Assembly (NCBI GenBank): GCA_023277325.1
Contig: JALRIQ010000015.1
Coordinates: 1 to 13,163, forward strand
Direction of reading: 5' to 3'
Length of the DNA stretch: 13,163 bases
Origin: Bacteroidia bacterium
GTDB taxonomy: Bacteria > Bacteroidota > Bacteroidia > UBA8524
Each line of letters opens with the position of its first letter. Position 1 is the first letter of the stretch. The translations under genes were made by a program, and so were the position numbers. Below, piece after piece: positions 1 through 7,858 of this stretch. A model generated the notes under the pieces. That model had not been told where the DNA came from and made no database searches. It saw only the letters and a list, made by a program, of their open reading frames with translations.

Positions 1-1
1 G

Positions 2-1087
2 GAGCTCATTGTTGCCATAGCCCAACCCCGAAATTATAACGACGATGGGGATTTTTACGTCACGGAAAACAAAGCCAAAACACATTATGTGGTGCTCTTT
101 ACAGAGAAAGCGCCTAAAGGCAAAAGCTATTTGAATGTGCAGGTCTATAACCGCCGCTTTGAACGCATCAGCGCAAGAAGGGAAGCCATGGATTATGAGG
201 AGAAAGAGTTCCAGATTGAACAGGTATTGGTGGATACCCTTGGAAATGCCTTTGTATTGACGAGCGGAATAAATCCGGAATGGGATAGAGGAACTCCCGA
301 GCGGGTTGGTGTTCATCTTTTTGGCCTTTCAAATATGGGGGTGTGGTACGACTATTACCTGAACTTCGCCGACACGTATTTGAACAGTCCTATTATGGCC
401 TTCGACGAGTTAAACCATCGGTTAACAGTAGGGGCCTTGTATTCTTTCAAATCAAGAAATTTGAGCGCAGGAACGATGGATTTTGTAATAAACCGCCAAG
501 ACTATTCGCTTATCCACCATGACTTGGTCCCTTTTGGCCATGATTTTATACGTGACATTGCAGGCGAACGCGTGGCTGAAGAGGGAGGAGAGTTACAGGA
601 TTTTATCATTCGCGATATGCTAGTTCGGAGTGATGGGGGTTATATTTTGTTTGGCGAGGAGTTTTCTATCTCTCAGCAATCGTATACGTATTATGTTAAC
701 GGCATCGCTCAGGTAAGTAGCCGAAGCGTCTATACCTACGGAAAGATATTCGTGCTTTCGGTCGATTCAAAAGGTGCAAATGAATGGGCCAAAGTGATAA
801 GCAAGGGTCAGTCGTCGGTGAATGATTATGGTTATTACTCTTCCTTTGTGCTATGCAAAAAGAAGGACCAGATTCATATTCTGTTCAATGATAAACTTAA
901 AGGCAATGGTGGGGTTTTAAACTATATCCTCAATAATGATAATACCCTGGAAGAGGAAATGCTTTTTGGTAATCAAAGTGCGTTCATATCCATTGTTCCG
1001 ACAGAGTCGCGGCAGCTCGATGCAAATACCTTGTTGATTCCTACATCAAAAGATCGCAAGTTTGCGTTTGTAAAAATCACCTTTTGA
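2..1087 (+). CDS. Hypothetical protein, 3' part (5' end outside window)
   Basis: The reading frame is open from base 2 with no stop, so the true start lies upstream of the window; the GTG at 89 is only an internal codon. The visible part is 361 residues, rich in beta-strand-like segments with Tyr/Asp/Gly, including a stretch reading SDGGYILFGEE and another reading SVNDYGYYSS. These resemble, from memory, large Bacteroidota proteins of unknown function thought to lie outside the cytoplasm. No catalytic motif or membrane segment is visible, and a signal peptide, if present, would be in the missing part. The stop codon overlaps the TTG start of the next gene, suggesting co-transcription and translational coupling. 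The function is unknown; an exported or surface role is inference only. Confidence 0.75.
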   Translation, partial: ELIVAIAQPRNYNDDGDFYVTENKAKTHYVVLFTEKAPKGKSYLNVQVYNRRFERISARREAMDYEEKEFQIEQVLVDTLGNAFVLTSGINPEWDRGTPERVGVHLFGLSNMGVWYDYYLNFADTYLNSPIMAFDELNHRLTVGALYSFKSRNLSAGTMDFVINRQDYSLIHHDLVPFGHDFIRDIAGERVAEEGGELQDFIIRDMLVRSDGGYILFGEEFSISQQSYTYYVNGIAQVSSRSVYTYGKIFVLSVDSKGANEWAKVISKGQSSVNDYGYYSSFVLCKKKDQIHILFNDKLKGNGGVLNYILNNDNTLEEEMLFGNQSAFISIVPTESRQLDANTLLIPTSKDRKFAFVKITF

Positions 1088-2076
1088 TCCGCTACCTTAA
1101 AAATAATCAGTTAGGAAGTCTACTCTTCATCTTGAGCTTCGCGGCTATTGGAGGGGTGATTTTTATCAACCTCAATGGTACACCGGCCGTTCAACAGGAT
1201 ATTGCCCCATTTGCCCAGTGGATGCAACAAGGTTTAGCCGCCTTGTTTGGTGAGGAGTCTAATGGTGCCTCAATCATAGCCCTGGTTTTAATTCTTTTAC
1301 AAAGTATTCTTTTTGGGGCCTTGGCTGAGCGCACACAGCTTTTGTACAAGAATACCTGGTTGCCCATATTATTTTTTGCCCTGTTTAATCTCGTTTTCCC
1401 TGCACAGCTTCAGCTGACTGCGGAGCTGATGGCCAATACCTTTTTGGTTTTAGCCGTTATGTCAATATTCCAGGCCCAAGGAAAAGAGTTTGCCCTTCCT
1501 GCATTGATGAATGCCGGCATTTTATGCGGTATGGCCTTTCTTTTTGCGCCCAGCACCTTTTTATTCATCCCGGTGTTTATTTTGGGAATAGTGCTGTTTA
1601 AGCAGGTTCGATTGCTGGATTTTCTTCAGTTTTTTACGGGATATTTTATCGTGCTCTTTTTGAGTGTCACCGTTTTATACCTGCTTGGATTAGAATCTGT
1701 TGTTGAAGAATATATGGCGCTTTCCTTTATGCATCCCGGCGATGGGGCAATTTGGAGAGAGCCTTATTTCGCGGGCTTAAGCGTATTTTTATTGATCATT
1801 TTAGTGCCAACACTTTTCCGTGTTCAGCAAAACTTTTATAAGAATACTGTTCGGGTACGGAAGCTCCAACAGTTTATTTTGGCCTATTTCATATTCGCTG
1901 TGATATACAGCATTTTGGGCGCGCAGTCGGCAAAAACAGCCATGGGTGTTTTAGCGCTTCCCCTTTCTGTCTATTTCACCTACCATTTCCTCCCTGAAAA
2001 ACGCAAGTTTCTCAAGGATGTGAGTTTTTTCTTGCTGCTCTTCGCCATTTTATTGCAGCATTTGCCCCTGTTTTAG
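1084..2076 (+). CDS. Polytopic membrane protein, DUF6427-like
   Basis: A 330-residue protein that is almost entirely hydrophobic, with about ten predicted membrane segments (roughly residues 10-29, 61-81, 91-106, 113-130, 139-173, 183-202, 230-245, 262-280, 286-301 and 311-327). The opening residues MIRYLKNNQL, the length and the segment layout resemble the Bacteroidota family DUF6427, some members of which I recall being mislabelled as beta-carotene monooxygenase in older annotations. No enzymatic motif is visible and no function is established. The start is a TTG that shares bases with the upstream TGA (TTGA), so translation is probably coupled to the preceding gene. At the 3' end the stop overlaps the stop of polA on the other strand. 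Confidence 0.75.
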   Translation: MIRYLKNNQLGSLLFILSFAAIGGVIFINLNGTPAVQQDIAPFAQWMQQGLAALFGEESNGASIIALVLILLQSILFGALAERTQLLYKNTWLPILFFALFNLVFPAQLQLTAELMANTFLVLAVMSIFQAQGKEFALPALMNAGILCGMAFLFAPSTFLFIPVFILGIVLFKQVRLLDFLQFFTGYFIVLFLSVTVLYLLGLESVVEEYMALSFMHPGDGAIWREPYFAGLSVFLLIILVPTLFRVQQNFYKNTVRVRKLQQFILAYFIFAVIYSILGAQSAKTAMGVLALPLSVYFTYHFLPEKRKFLKDVSFFLLLFAILLQHLPLF

Positions 2077-4889
2077 TGTGCTTCCAGCCAGTTGGCTCCT
2101 ATGCCCACTTCCACCTCAAGAGGAATTTCGAGTTTGATGGCATTGCGCATATTCTCGATAACTAATTCTTGTAAGGATGCTTTTTCATCCCTATGCACTT
2201 CGAAAAGTAATTCGTCATGCACCTGCAATATCATCTTACTTTTTAGTTGGGCCTTTTGCATGGCTACATGAACCTGAATCATAGCAATTTTTATCATGTC
2301 AGCAGCAGACCCCTGAATGGGCGCGTTAATCGCATTTCGCTCGGCAAATCCGCGAACAGTTTGATTGCGGGAGTTGATGTCGCGAATATACCTTCTTCGT
2401 CCTTTTACGGTTTCTACATAGCCTTTTTCACGAGCGCCATCTACCGTATCGTTCATGTACTTTTTGATATTCGGGTATTGAACGAAATAGGCTTCAATTA
2501 TTTCAGCGGCTTCTTTTCTTGGGATTTCAAGTCGCTGAGCCAAGCCGAAGGCAGAGATTCCGTAAATAATTCCGAAGTTGACCATCTTGGCTTTTCTCCG
2601 CATGTCTTTGTCGACACTTTCCAGAGGAACATTAAAGACTTTGGCTGCCGTGGCTGCATGGATATCATGTCCTTTGACAAAATCATCAATCATGCCCTCA
2701 TCTTTGGAAAGGGCAGCGATGATGCGCAGTTCAATTTGTGAATAATCCGCAGCCATAATTTCAAACTCCTCGCTTCTTGGTACAAAAGCTTTCCGAACTT
2801 CCCGACCCATGTCGGTGCGAATCGGAATATTCTGAAGATTCGGGTTTTGTGAACTTAACCTTCCTGTTGCTGCAACGGCTTGATTAAATGAAGTATGCAC
2901 TCTTCCAGTTACAGGATGAATTAAGTTTGGAAGGGCATCGACATAAGTAGACTTAAGTTTGGCGATTTGGCGATAACGGAGAATCTCTTTGGCAATATCA
3001 TGCTCGATGGCGAGCTTGCTAAGCACTTCTTCATTGGTTTGGTATTGACCCGTTTTGGTTTTTTTGGCTTTTGGATCAAGCTTCAACACATCAAATAGGA
3101 CTTCACCCATTTGTTTGGGCGAAGCAATATTGAATTTCACGCCGGCATATTCATAAATTTTCTCTTCACTTTTTTGCGCTTCGCTTTCCAATTCTTTGGA
3201 GTAATCGTTAAGAAAATCTTTATCAATTCGCACTCCTTCACGCTCCATGGCGGCAAGCACAGGAACTAATGGCATTTCGATTTCATGCAATACCGAAAGC
3301 GCATTTTGTTTTTTTAGTTTAGGCAAGAAGATGTCATACAGCTGCAAGGTGATATCAGAATCCTCTGCTGCATATTCCTTGATTTTTTCCAGCTCCACAT
3401 CGCGCATATTTAATTGTCCGCTGCCCTTTTTGCCGATGAGTTCAGTGATAGATACCGGACGGTAAGCGAGATAAGTTTCCGCCATGGCGTCCATATTGTG
3501 CCGCATATCTGCCTCGAGCAGGTAATGGGCAAGCATGGTGTCAAATAATTTGCCTTTTAACTCAATGCCATAATTCTGCATTACCATCAGGTCATACTTG
3601 ATGTTTTGCGCAATGATGACCTTATTCTCATCTTCCAAAATGGAACGAAATAGTTCCACTCGTTTTTGCGCTTCATCTTGGTTGGCTGAAATTGGCACAT
3701 ACCAGGCTTTGTGGGCGTTTACGGCAAAAGACAAGCCTACTAGCTCCGCATCCATGGCCTCTAAGGAGGTGGTTTCCGTATCAAAGCAATAATGGTCGGC
3801 ATCTTTTAATGCTTGCAGGAGGTGGCCAATTTTAGTGGCGTCATCGGCCAAGACATAGTTGTGTGGTACATCATGAATGGTGCGAATCGGAACCATTTCT
3901 TCTTCTTCTTCGATTTCAACCTCTGTTTGGGCTGCAGCCCGGGGTGCATCGGCCGTTGGCTGACTGAATAGGTCGCCTTGGGCACTTGGAGCGGGAACGC
4001 GTTGAGCCTCGGGAGCCTCGGGAAATATTCTTTTGGCCAAGGTGCGGAATTCGAGTTCAGCAAAAAGCTCTTTTATCGCTTCCTTATTGGGTTCTTCCAA
4101 GACCAATGCCTCTTCATCTAATTCAATAGGAGCATCAATTATAATAGTGGCTAATCGTTTGGATAATATGGCTTTGTCTTTATGTTCTTCAACCTTTTCT
4201 TTTAATTTTCCTTTGAGCTTATCGGTATTGGCAAGGAGATTTTCGATGGTATCGAATTCGGCAAGGAGTTTAATGGCTGTTTTTTCTCCAACACCAGGAA
4301 TACCAGGGATATTATCGGAAGCATCTCCCATAAGTCCTAAAATATCAATTACCTGTTCAATGCGCTTAATGTCCCAGCGCTTGAGAATTTCTTCAACGCC
4401 CAAAACCTCTGCACCGTTGCCCATTCTGGCGGGCTTATACATTTTAATATTTTCGGAAACGAGTTGACCAAAATCCTTATCGGGGGTCATCATATAGGTC
4501 ATAAACCCTTTTTTCTCTGCCTGTTTGGCAAGTGTTCCGATGAGGTCATCTGCCTCGTAACCATCCATGGTAATGAGTGGGATATTGAATGCCTCAACGA
4601 TTCGGAACAGATAGGGTAACGATTTGGCAAGATCTTCAGGCATTGCCTCGCGATTTGCTTTATATGCCTCGTATTCAATATGCCTTTCGGTGGGAGCCGA
4701 TGTATCGAAAACCACGGCGATATGAGAAGGTTTTTCTTTTTGTATTACCTCTAAAAGAGTATTCACAAACCCAAACATAGCCGATGTATTCAGGCCTGTG
4801 CTCGTGATGCGTGGATTCTGGCTAAATGCGAAAAATGCCCGGTAAATAAGGGCCATCCCATCGAGTAAAAATAGACGTTTCTGCTCCAT
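2073..4889 (-). CDS. polA: DNA polymerase I
   Basis: The protein has 938 residues, the usual size for a three-domain Pol I that fills repair gaps and removes RNA primers. Residues 1-295 are the 5'-3' (FEN-like) exonuclease, with DGYEADDLIG at 109-118 and GDASDNIPGIPGVGEKTA at 188-205. A variable acidic linker spans about 296-335. The proofreading domain (about 340-525) keeps its metal ligands: D370 and E372 in FDTET, N429/D433 in AQNIKYD, and Y506/D510. The polymerase domain has motif A DYSQIELR (catalytic D715), motif B RRKAKMVNFG (K768, F772) and motif C VHDELLFEV (D892). All three activities are therefore predicted to be intact. It converges with the membrane-protein gene, overlapping it by 4 bases, and diverges from the glycosyltransferase gene. 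It starts at ATG 4887-4889. Confidence 0.98.
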   Translation of the reverse strand: MEQKRLFLLDGMALIYRAFFAFSQNPRITSTGLNTSAMFGFVNTLLEVIQKEKPSHIAVVFDTSAPTERHIEYEAYKANREAMPEDLAKSLPYLFRIVEAFNIPLITMDGYEADDLIGTLAKQAEKKGFMTYMMTPDKDFGQLVSENIKMYKPARMGNGAEVLGVEEILKRWDIKRIEQVIDILGLMGDASDNIPGIPGVGEKTAIKLLAEFDTIENLLANTDKLKGKLKEKVEEHKDKAILSKRLATIIIDAPIELDEEALVLEEPNKEAIKELFAELEFRTLAKRIFPEAPEAQRVPAPSAQGDLFSQPTADAPRAAAQTEVEIEEEEEMVPIRTIHDVPHNYVLADDATKIGHLLQALKDADHYCFDTETTSLEAMDAELVGLSFAVNAHKAWYVPISANQDEAQKRVELFRSILEDENKVIIAQNIKYDLMVMQNYGIELKGKLFDTMLAHYLLEADMRHNMDAMAETYLAYRPVSITELIGKKGSGQLNMRDVELEKIKEYAAEDSDITLQLYDIFLPKLKKQNALSVLHEIEMPLVPVLAAMEREGVRIDKDFLNDYSKELESEAQKSEEKIYEYAGVKFNIASPKQMGEVLFDVLKLDPKAKKTKTGQYQTNEEVLSKLAIEHDIAKEILRYRQIAKLKSTYVDALPNLIHPVTGRVHTSFNQAVAATGRLSSQNPNLQNIPIRTDMGREVRKAFVPRSEEFEIMAADYSQIELRIIAALSKDEGMIDDFVKGHDIHAATAAKVFNVPLESVDKDMRRKAKMVNFGIIYGISAFGLAQRLEIPRKEAAEIIEAYFVQYPNIKKYMNDTVDGAREKGYVETVKGRRRYIRDINSRNQTVRGFAERNAINAPIQGSAADMIKIAMIQVHVAMQKAQLKSKMILQVHDELLFEVHRDEKASLQELVIENMRNAIKLEIPLEVEVGIGANWLEAH

Positions 4890-4902
4890 AATTCTTCAGT
4901 CT

Positions 4903-4910
4903 CAAACTTA
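4903..4910 (-). promoter_or_regulatory. Candidate -7 box of the polA promoter
   Basis: On the minus strand this reads TAAGTTTG, a perfect match to the Bacteroidota -7 consensus TAnnTTTG, 13 bases before the polA ATG. I see no TTG at the expected -33 position, so only half of the promoter is supported. Confidence 0.4.
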
Positions 4911-4951
4911 CTATTTTAATGCATAGGAGTGTGTGTTAGAAGGAGTTTCCT

Positions 4952-4959
4952 TTTCTTTG
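4952..4959 (+). promoter_or_regulatory. Weak candidate -7 box for the glycosyltransferase gene
   Basis: TTTCTTTG matches TAnnTTTG at all but the second base and lies 16 bases before the TTG start. No TTG is present near the -33 position. The 86-base polA/glycosyltransferase intergenic gap must hold both divergent promoters. Confidence 0.25.
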
Positions 4960-4975
4960 CAGAAATTTATTCGTT

Positions 4976-5692
4976 TTGATTAAGAAATTATCCATCGTAA
5001 TCCCGGCCTATAATGAAGGCAGGACCATTCATTTTATCCTTGATAAGGTGAAGGCAGTTGACCTAATAGGGAATATTGAGAAAGAGGTGATTATTGTAAA
5101 TGATTGCTCCAAAGACAATACGGTAGAGGCCGTTGAAAATTACATGGCGAATAACCCTGAATTGCCAATTACCTTCTATTCGCATGAAGTCAATAAGGGC
5201 AAAGGGGCAGCTTTGCATACCGGAATTGCAAAGGCCACCGGAGATGTGGTGATCATTCAGGATGCAGATTTAGAATACGACCCGCGTGAATACAATGATG
5301 TCTTGAAGCCATTCAGAGAAGATGTTGCGGATGTGGTTTATGGTTCACGTTTTATGGGCGGAAACCCGCACCGAATTCTGTTTTTCTGGCATACCATCGG
5401 AAATAAATTCCTCACTTTCCTGTCCAATATGTTCACGAATTTGAACCTGACGGATATGGAGACCTGCTACAAAGCCTTCAAAAGAGAACTTATTCAAGGA
5501 TTGGAGTTGAACGAAAAACGTTTCGGATTCGAGCCTGAAGTTACTGCCAAGCTTGCGCGTATCGAAAATATTCGTATCTACGAGGTAGGAATATCCTATT
5601 ATGGAAGAACCTATGAGGAGGGCAAGAAAATAGGATGGAGAGATGGTTTCCGCGCTATTTGGTGTATTCTTAAATACAACTTGTTCCGCTAG
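4976..5692 (+). CDS. GT2 family glycosyltransferase (dolichol-phosphate-mannose-synthase-like)
   Basis: A 238-residue GT-A fold glycosyltransferase that would transfer a sugar from a nucleotide-sugar donor, probably to a polyprenyl phosphate. The opening motif is VIPAYNEG (residues 8-15), a donor-binding Asp lies in VNDCSKDNT (D43), the DxD metal site is D96-A-D98 in [11 protein letters not shown], and the acceptor-side motif GFEPEVTAK is at 184-192. Unlike some relatives it has no C-terminal membrane helices, so it is probably soluble or peripherally bound to the membrane. The start is TTG at 4976: an in-frame TAG at 4937-4939 lies upstream and there is no ATG or GTG between. It is divergent from polA and ends 3 bases from the convergent response regulator gene. 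The exact sugar and acceptor cannot be read from the sequence. Confidence 0.9.
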   Translation: MIKKLSIVIPAYNEGRTIHFILDKVKAVDLIGNIEKEVIIVNDCSKDNTVEAVENYMANNPELPITFYSHEVNKGKGAALHTGIAKATGDVVIIQDADLEYDPREYNDVLKPFREDVADVVYGSRFMGGNPHRILFFWHTIGNKFLTFLSNMFTNLNLTDMETCYKAFKRELIQGLELNEKRFGFEPEVTAKLARIENIRIYEVGISYYGRTYEEGKKIGWRDGFRAIWCILKYNLFR

Positions 5693-5695
5693 AGC

Positions 5696-6079
5696 TCAGA
5701 TACCCAACTCTTCTTTAAGGTCTTTGACGTTAAGTGGTTTTTTAATAAAGGACTTAACCAAAGGATTAGCTTTTGCCTTTGAAATATCGCCGAAGTCGAG
5801 CGATGAGGATATCATATAAATGCTGGTTTTTTCTCTATCGATATGTTCGATATGCTCGTATAATTCTAGAAAGTCAAACCCATCCAACTCAGGCATTTGT
5901 ATATCGAGCAGGATGATGTCAGGCAAGGTTCCCTTATTACGGATAAAATCAAGTGCATCACGTGCTGAGGTGAAGCGTTCAATTGAGTCGCTTATACCGC
6001 TAAGTCGAAGGAGGTTCTCGTGAAGAAAGAGATCAATTTCATTGTCATCGACTAACATTATGCTTGGATTAGTGCTCAT
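5696..6079 (-). CDS. Single-domain response regulator (CheY-like receiver)
   Basis: A 127-residue receiver domain with no output domain. The acidic pair is D11/D12, the phosphoacceptor is D59 in ILLDIQMPELDG, the switch Ser is S91 in MISSS, and the conserved Lys is K114 in FIKKPL. All residues needed for phosphorylation are present, so it should act by protein-protein interaction or phosphorelay. It starts only 2 bases after the stop of the histidine kinase remnant, so kinase and regulator were an operon and presumably cognate partners. That kinase is now broken, leaving this gene without its likely phosphodonor and its original promoter. Transcription may now come from the insertion sequence or from read-through of the phospho-sugar mutase gene, all on the same strand. 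Confidence 0.93.
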   Translation of the reverse strand: MSTNPSIMLVDDNEIDLFLHENLLRLSGISDSIERFTSARDALDFIRNKGTLPDIILLDIQMPELDGFDFLELYEHIEHIDREKTSIYMISSSLDFGDISKAKANPLVKSFIKKPLNVKDLKEELGI

Positions 6080-6081
6080 TT

Positions 6082-6360
6082 TTAGGCTTCTAAATTGGGT
6101 AAGACAAGTTCAAACGTGGTTCCTTCTCCATAGACGGAGTTCACTTGGATTTCACCATTGATTTTTGATAGGGCCTCTTTCACGATATACAGACCAATTC
6201 CAGTTCCGGGCGCTCGATTTTGGGTTTTGGTGCGGAAGAACATTTTGAAAATATTTTCGACATGCTCCTGCAGGATCCCTACGCCATTGTCTTTTATTTT
6301 AATGATAGCTTTATGACAATCGGCTTTGATATCAATGCTGACTTCAGGGTTTGAGCTATC
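6082..6360 (-). pseudogene. Sensor histidine kinase, C-terminal remnant truncated by the IS
   Basis: The last 92 codons of a histidine kinase ATPase domain. Visible are the G1 box KDNGVGI (residues 23-29), the F-box region FKMFFRT (38-44), the G2 box GTGIGLYIV (52-60) and the G3 box GEGTTF (78-83). The N box, the phosphorylatable His domain and all sensor domains are missing. The frame enters the insertion sequence at 6361 and meets a TAA within ten bases, with no start codon between, so no functional kinase can be made. The missing 5' half is not found beyond the other end of the insertion sequence. The stop lies 2 bases before the response regulator start, identifying this as the former partner kinase. 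It was probably a PAS-type soluble or membrane kinase, but this cannot be seen. Confidence 0.92.
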
Positions 6361-6386
6361 TGTACGTCGTTAAACCAAAGTGGACC
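6361..6386. repeat. Left terminal inverted repeat of the IS
   Basis: It begins TGTACGTCGTTAA and ends AAAGTGGACC. The terminal ten inner bases match the right-end repeat exactly, and 20 of 26 positions match overall. Confidence 0.8.
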
Positions 6387-6405
6387 AGTTTCCTTCAAAG
6401 TTAAG

Positions 6406-7383
6406 TTATAGATTTAACATTTGATTTTGGTTTGATTTTCTTCGTTTTCTCATTGTTTTCTGTTTGATTAATTCACGTTGTTTTAGGATGCTTTCAGCTC
6501 GTCCATGATACACATCTGCTGGTGTAAGATTATTGAGCGATTCATGGTATCGTTGATTGTTGTAATACTCCACGAACTCAGCTAATCTAACCTTCAGCTG
6601 CTCTGGGAAGTAATAGTTATCTAGCTTCACAATGTTCTTCATTGATCTGTGATAACGTTCAATCTTCCCTTGCGTCTGTGGATGATTTGGCTCGCCTCTG
6701 ATATGCTTGATGTTTTCATCATCCACATATTCTTTGAGTTGCTGACTGATGTAGCAAGGTCCATTGTCAGATAGCAGCTTAGGACGTTGGTATTGGCTTA
6801 ATCCTGTAGCTTCTAAAGCCCGATCAATGGTTTGCTGTACATCACTGGCATTCATGGTTGTGCAGAGCTCCCAGTGCACTATGTACCTAGAGTAATCATC
6901 CAATATGGTTGACAGATAATACCAACCCCAGCCTATAATCTTCATGTAGGTGAAGCCCGTCTGCCACATCTGATGTACTCGTGTTGTCTTGTCCTTGTAC
7001 TCGTTTGCAGCAGAGGATAAGCTGAAGAATGGTTCGGTCATTAATCCTCTTGCTTTGAGGGGGCGATACACGCTGCTCTCAGAGATAAAGTACTCTTTCT
7101 GGTCTGTCATCATACAAGCCAGGCTTCTAGTGCTCTCAGCAGGGTGTTCTAAGGCAAGATCGACCACTTCTCTTTTGATCTTCTCAGGAATCTTGTTCCA
7201 GTAGGTGTTCCTTGTCCGTTTCTTTGGAGCTAGCCCATCAAAACCATCTTCAAGATACCGTTTGTACCACAGATAAAATGTGCTCTTGTGTATGCCAATC
7301 TCCTCTACAGTGCGATTGACTCCCAATTCTGAAGACTCCACGAGCTTGATGATCTCATACTTCTCGCTTTGAGTAAATCTCAT
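6406..7383 (-). CDS. IS3-family transposase OrfB, DDE integrase, probably catalytically dead
   Basis: A 325-residue transposase with an N-terminal helix-turn-helix (about 1-50, with VEEIGIHKSTFYLWYKRY) and an rve-type integrase core (about 135-290). The second and third catalytic residues are present, D206 in LSDNGPCY and E242 in GKIERYHR, with exactly 35 residues between them as expected for DD(35)E. The first Asp, which belongs in the motif WQTDFTY, is Gly here (G143; codon GGC at 6955-6957), explainable by a single transition from GAC. P108 in SVYRPLK also looks unusual for the family. Translation can begin at ATG 7381-7383, preceded by GGAGG six bases upstream, or by -1 frameshifting from OrfA. 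Family assignment is firm; loss of activity is inference. Confidence 0.93.
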   Translation of the reverse strand: MRFTQSEKYEIIKLVESSELGVNRTVEEIGIHKSTFYLWYKRYLEDGFDGLAPKKRTRNTYWNKIPEKIKREVVDLALEHPAESTRSLACMMTDQKEYFISESSVYRPLKARGLMTEPFFSLSSAANEYKDKTTRVHQMWQTGFTYMKIIGWGWYYLSTILDDYSRYIVHWELCTTMNASDVQQTIDRALEATGLSQYQRPKLLSDNGPCYISQQLKEYVDDENIKHIRGEPNHPQTQGKIERYHRSMKNIVKLDNYYFPEQLKVRLAEFVEYYNNQRYHESLNNLTPADVYHGRAESILKQRELIKQKTMRKRRKSNQNQMLNL

Positions 7384-7397
7384 GTACTTCCTCCACT

Positions 7398-7745
7398 TTA
7401 CTCTGAGCCATTGGAACTTTTTTTAAGCATGCGATTCTGGAGTGTGAGCTCTGCCACAGTATACTTGAGTTCTGAGTTCTCTTTCTTTAGCTCAGTTACT
7501 TCATCTGTGTTGGCTTCTCTCAAGGTGTCTCCAAGTAGCCTGCGTTTGCCTGCTTCAAGAAAATCTTTACTCCAACGGTAATACAATGGAGCAGAGATGC
7601 CTTCCTTTCTGCAAATAGCAGAGATGGACTCTTCTCCCTTTAAACCTTCTAATACAATACGGATCTTTTCTTCTGCAGAGAACTTCCTGCGTGTCTTACG
7701 CTTAATGTCTTTGACAATAGACTCTGTCTTCTTTTTGCTTGTCAT
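7398..7745 (-). CDS. IS3-family transposase OrfA (HTH plus leucine zipper)
   Basis: A 115-residue DNA-binding OrfA. A basic N-terminus (about 1-22) is followed by the helix-turn-helix core with EESISAICRKEGISAPLYYRW (about 38-58), and then a coiled coil with leucines in perfect heptads at L86, L93, L100 and L107, the usual dimerisation zipper. OrfA proteins bind the terminal repeats and regulate transposition, either alone or fused to OrfB. Its 3' end carries the poly-A frameshift site and its stop lies 14 bases upstream of the OrfB ATG. Nothing in the frame looks damaged. Confidence 0.92.
   Translation of the reverse strand: MTSKKKTESIVKDIKRKTRRKFSAEEKIRIVLEGLKGEESISAICRKEGISAPLYYRWSKDFLEAGKRRLLGDTLREANTDEVTELKKENSELKYTVAELTLQNRMLKKSSNGSE
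7418..7424 (-). promoter_or_regulatory. Programmed -1 frameshift site of the IS (A7 G)
   Basis: Seven A residues followed by G on the minus strand, near the end of OrfA (codons CTT AAA AAA AGT). Slipping back one base enters the OrfB frame, which is open from here to the OrfB start. In that -1 frame a TAA sits directly before the slip site, so the open frame begins just there. The fusion would read Lys-Lys-Lys-Phe-Gln-Trp and continue into OrfB. A poly-A slip site of this kind is usual in IS3 elements. Confidence 0.75.
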
Positions 7746-7832
7746 AATAATGAACTGTTTTAGGTGATACTTTACCTCTAGAAAACTAGCTCTGAAGGCA
7801 GTAAAACTGTAACTAGTTAAAAGTTACTTAAC

Positions 7833-7858
7833 GGTCCACTTTATATTGACGATTTACA
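7833..7858. repeat. Right terminal inverted repeat of the IS
   Basis: Read on the minus strand it begins TGTAAATCGTCAA and ends AAAGTGGACC. It also encodes the last five residues (CKSSI) and the stop codon of the adjacent phospho-sugar mutase frame. Confidence 0.8.

Larger units (their letters stand above)
6361..7858 (-). mobile_element. IS3-family (IS150-like) insertion sequence, 1,498 bp
   Basis: The element has two overlapping-phase transposase frames flanked by 26-bp imperfect terminal inverted repeats that match at 20 of 26 positions. The ends begin with TGTA and end with AAAGTGGACC, a layout like that of the IS150 group as I remember it. The left end abuts the truncated kinase and the right end lies inside the phospho-sugar mutase reading frame. 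The bases flanking the ends (ATC on the left, ATT on the right) do not form a 3-5 bp direct repeat, so this copy does not carry the duplication of a simple insertion. Boundaries are inferred from the repeat alignment and from where both neighbouring genes lose homology. Confidence 0.88.

Noticed and set aside
2247..4780. Several plus-strand and alternate-frame open stretches inside polA
   Set aside because: They are shadows of a complete, motif-rich polymerase gene and encode no recognisable protein.
4938..4945. AGAAGGAG as ribosome-binding site of the glycosyltransferase gene
   Set aside because: It lies about 30 bases before the only possible start, far beyond functional spacing.
6377..7842. 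Shorter IS boundaries ending at the perfect AAAGTGGACC repeat
   Set aside because: The alignment of the ends continues outward to TGTA on both sides (20 of 26 matches), the form expected for IS150-group ends, and neither choice yields a direct repeat.
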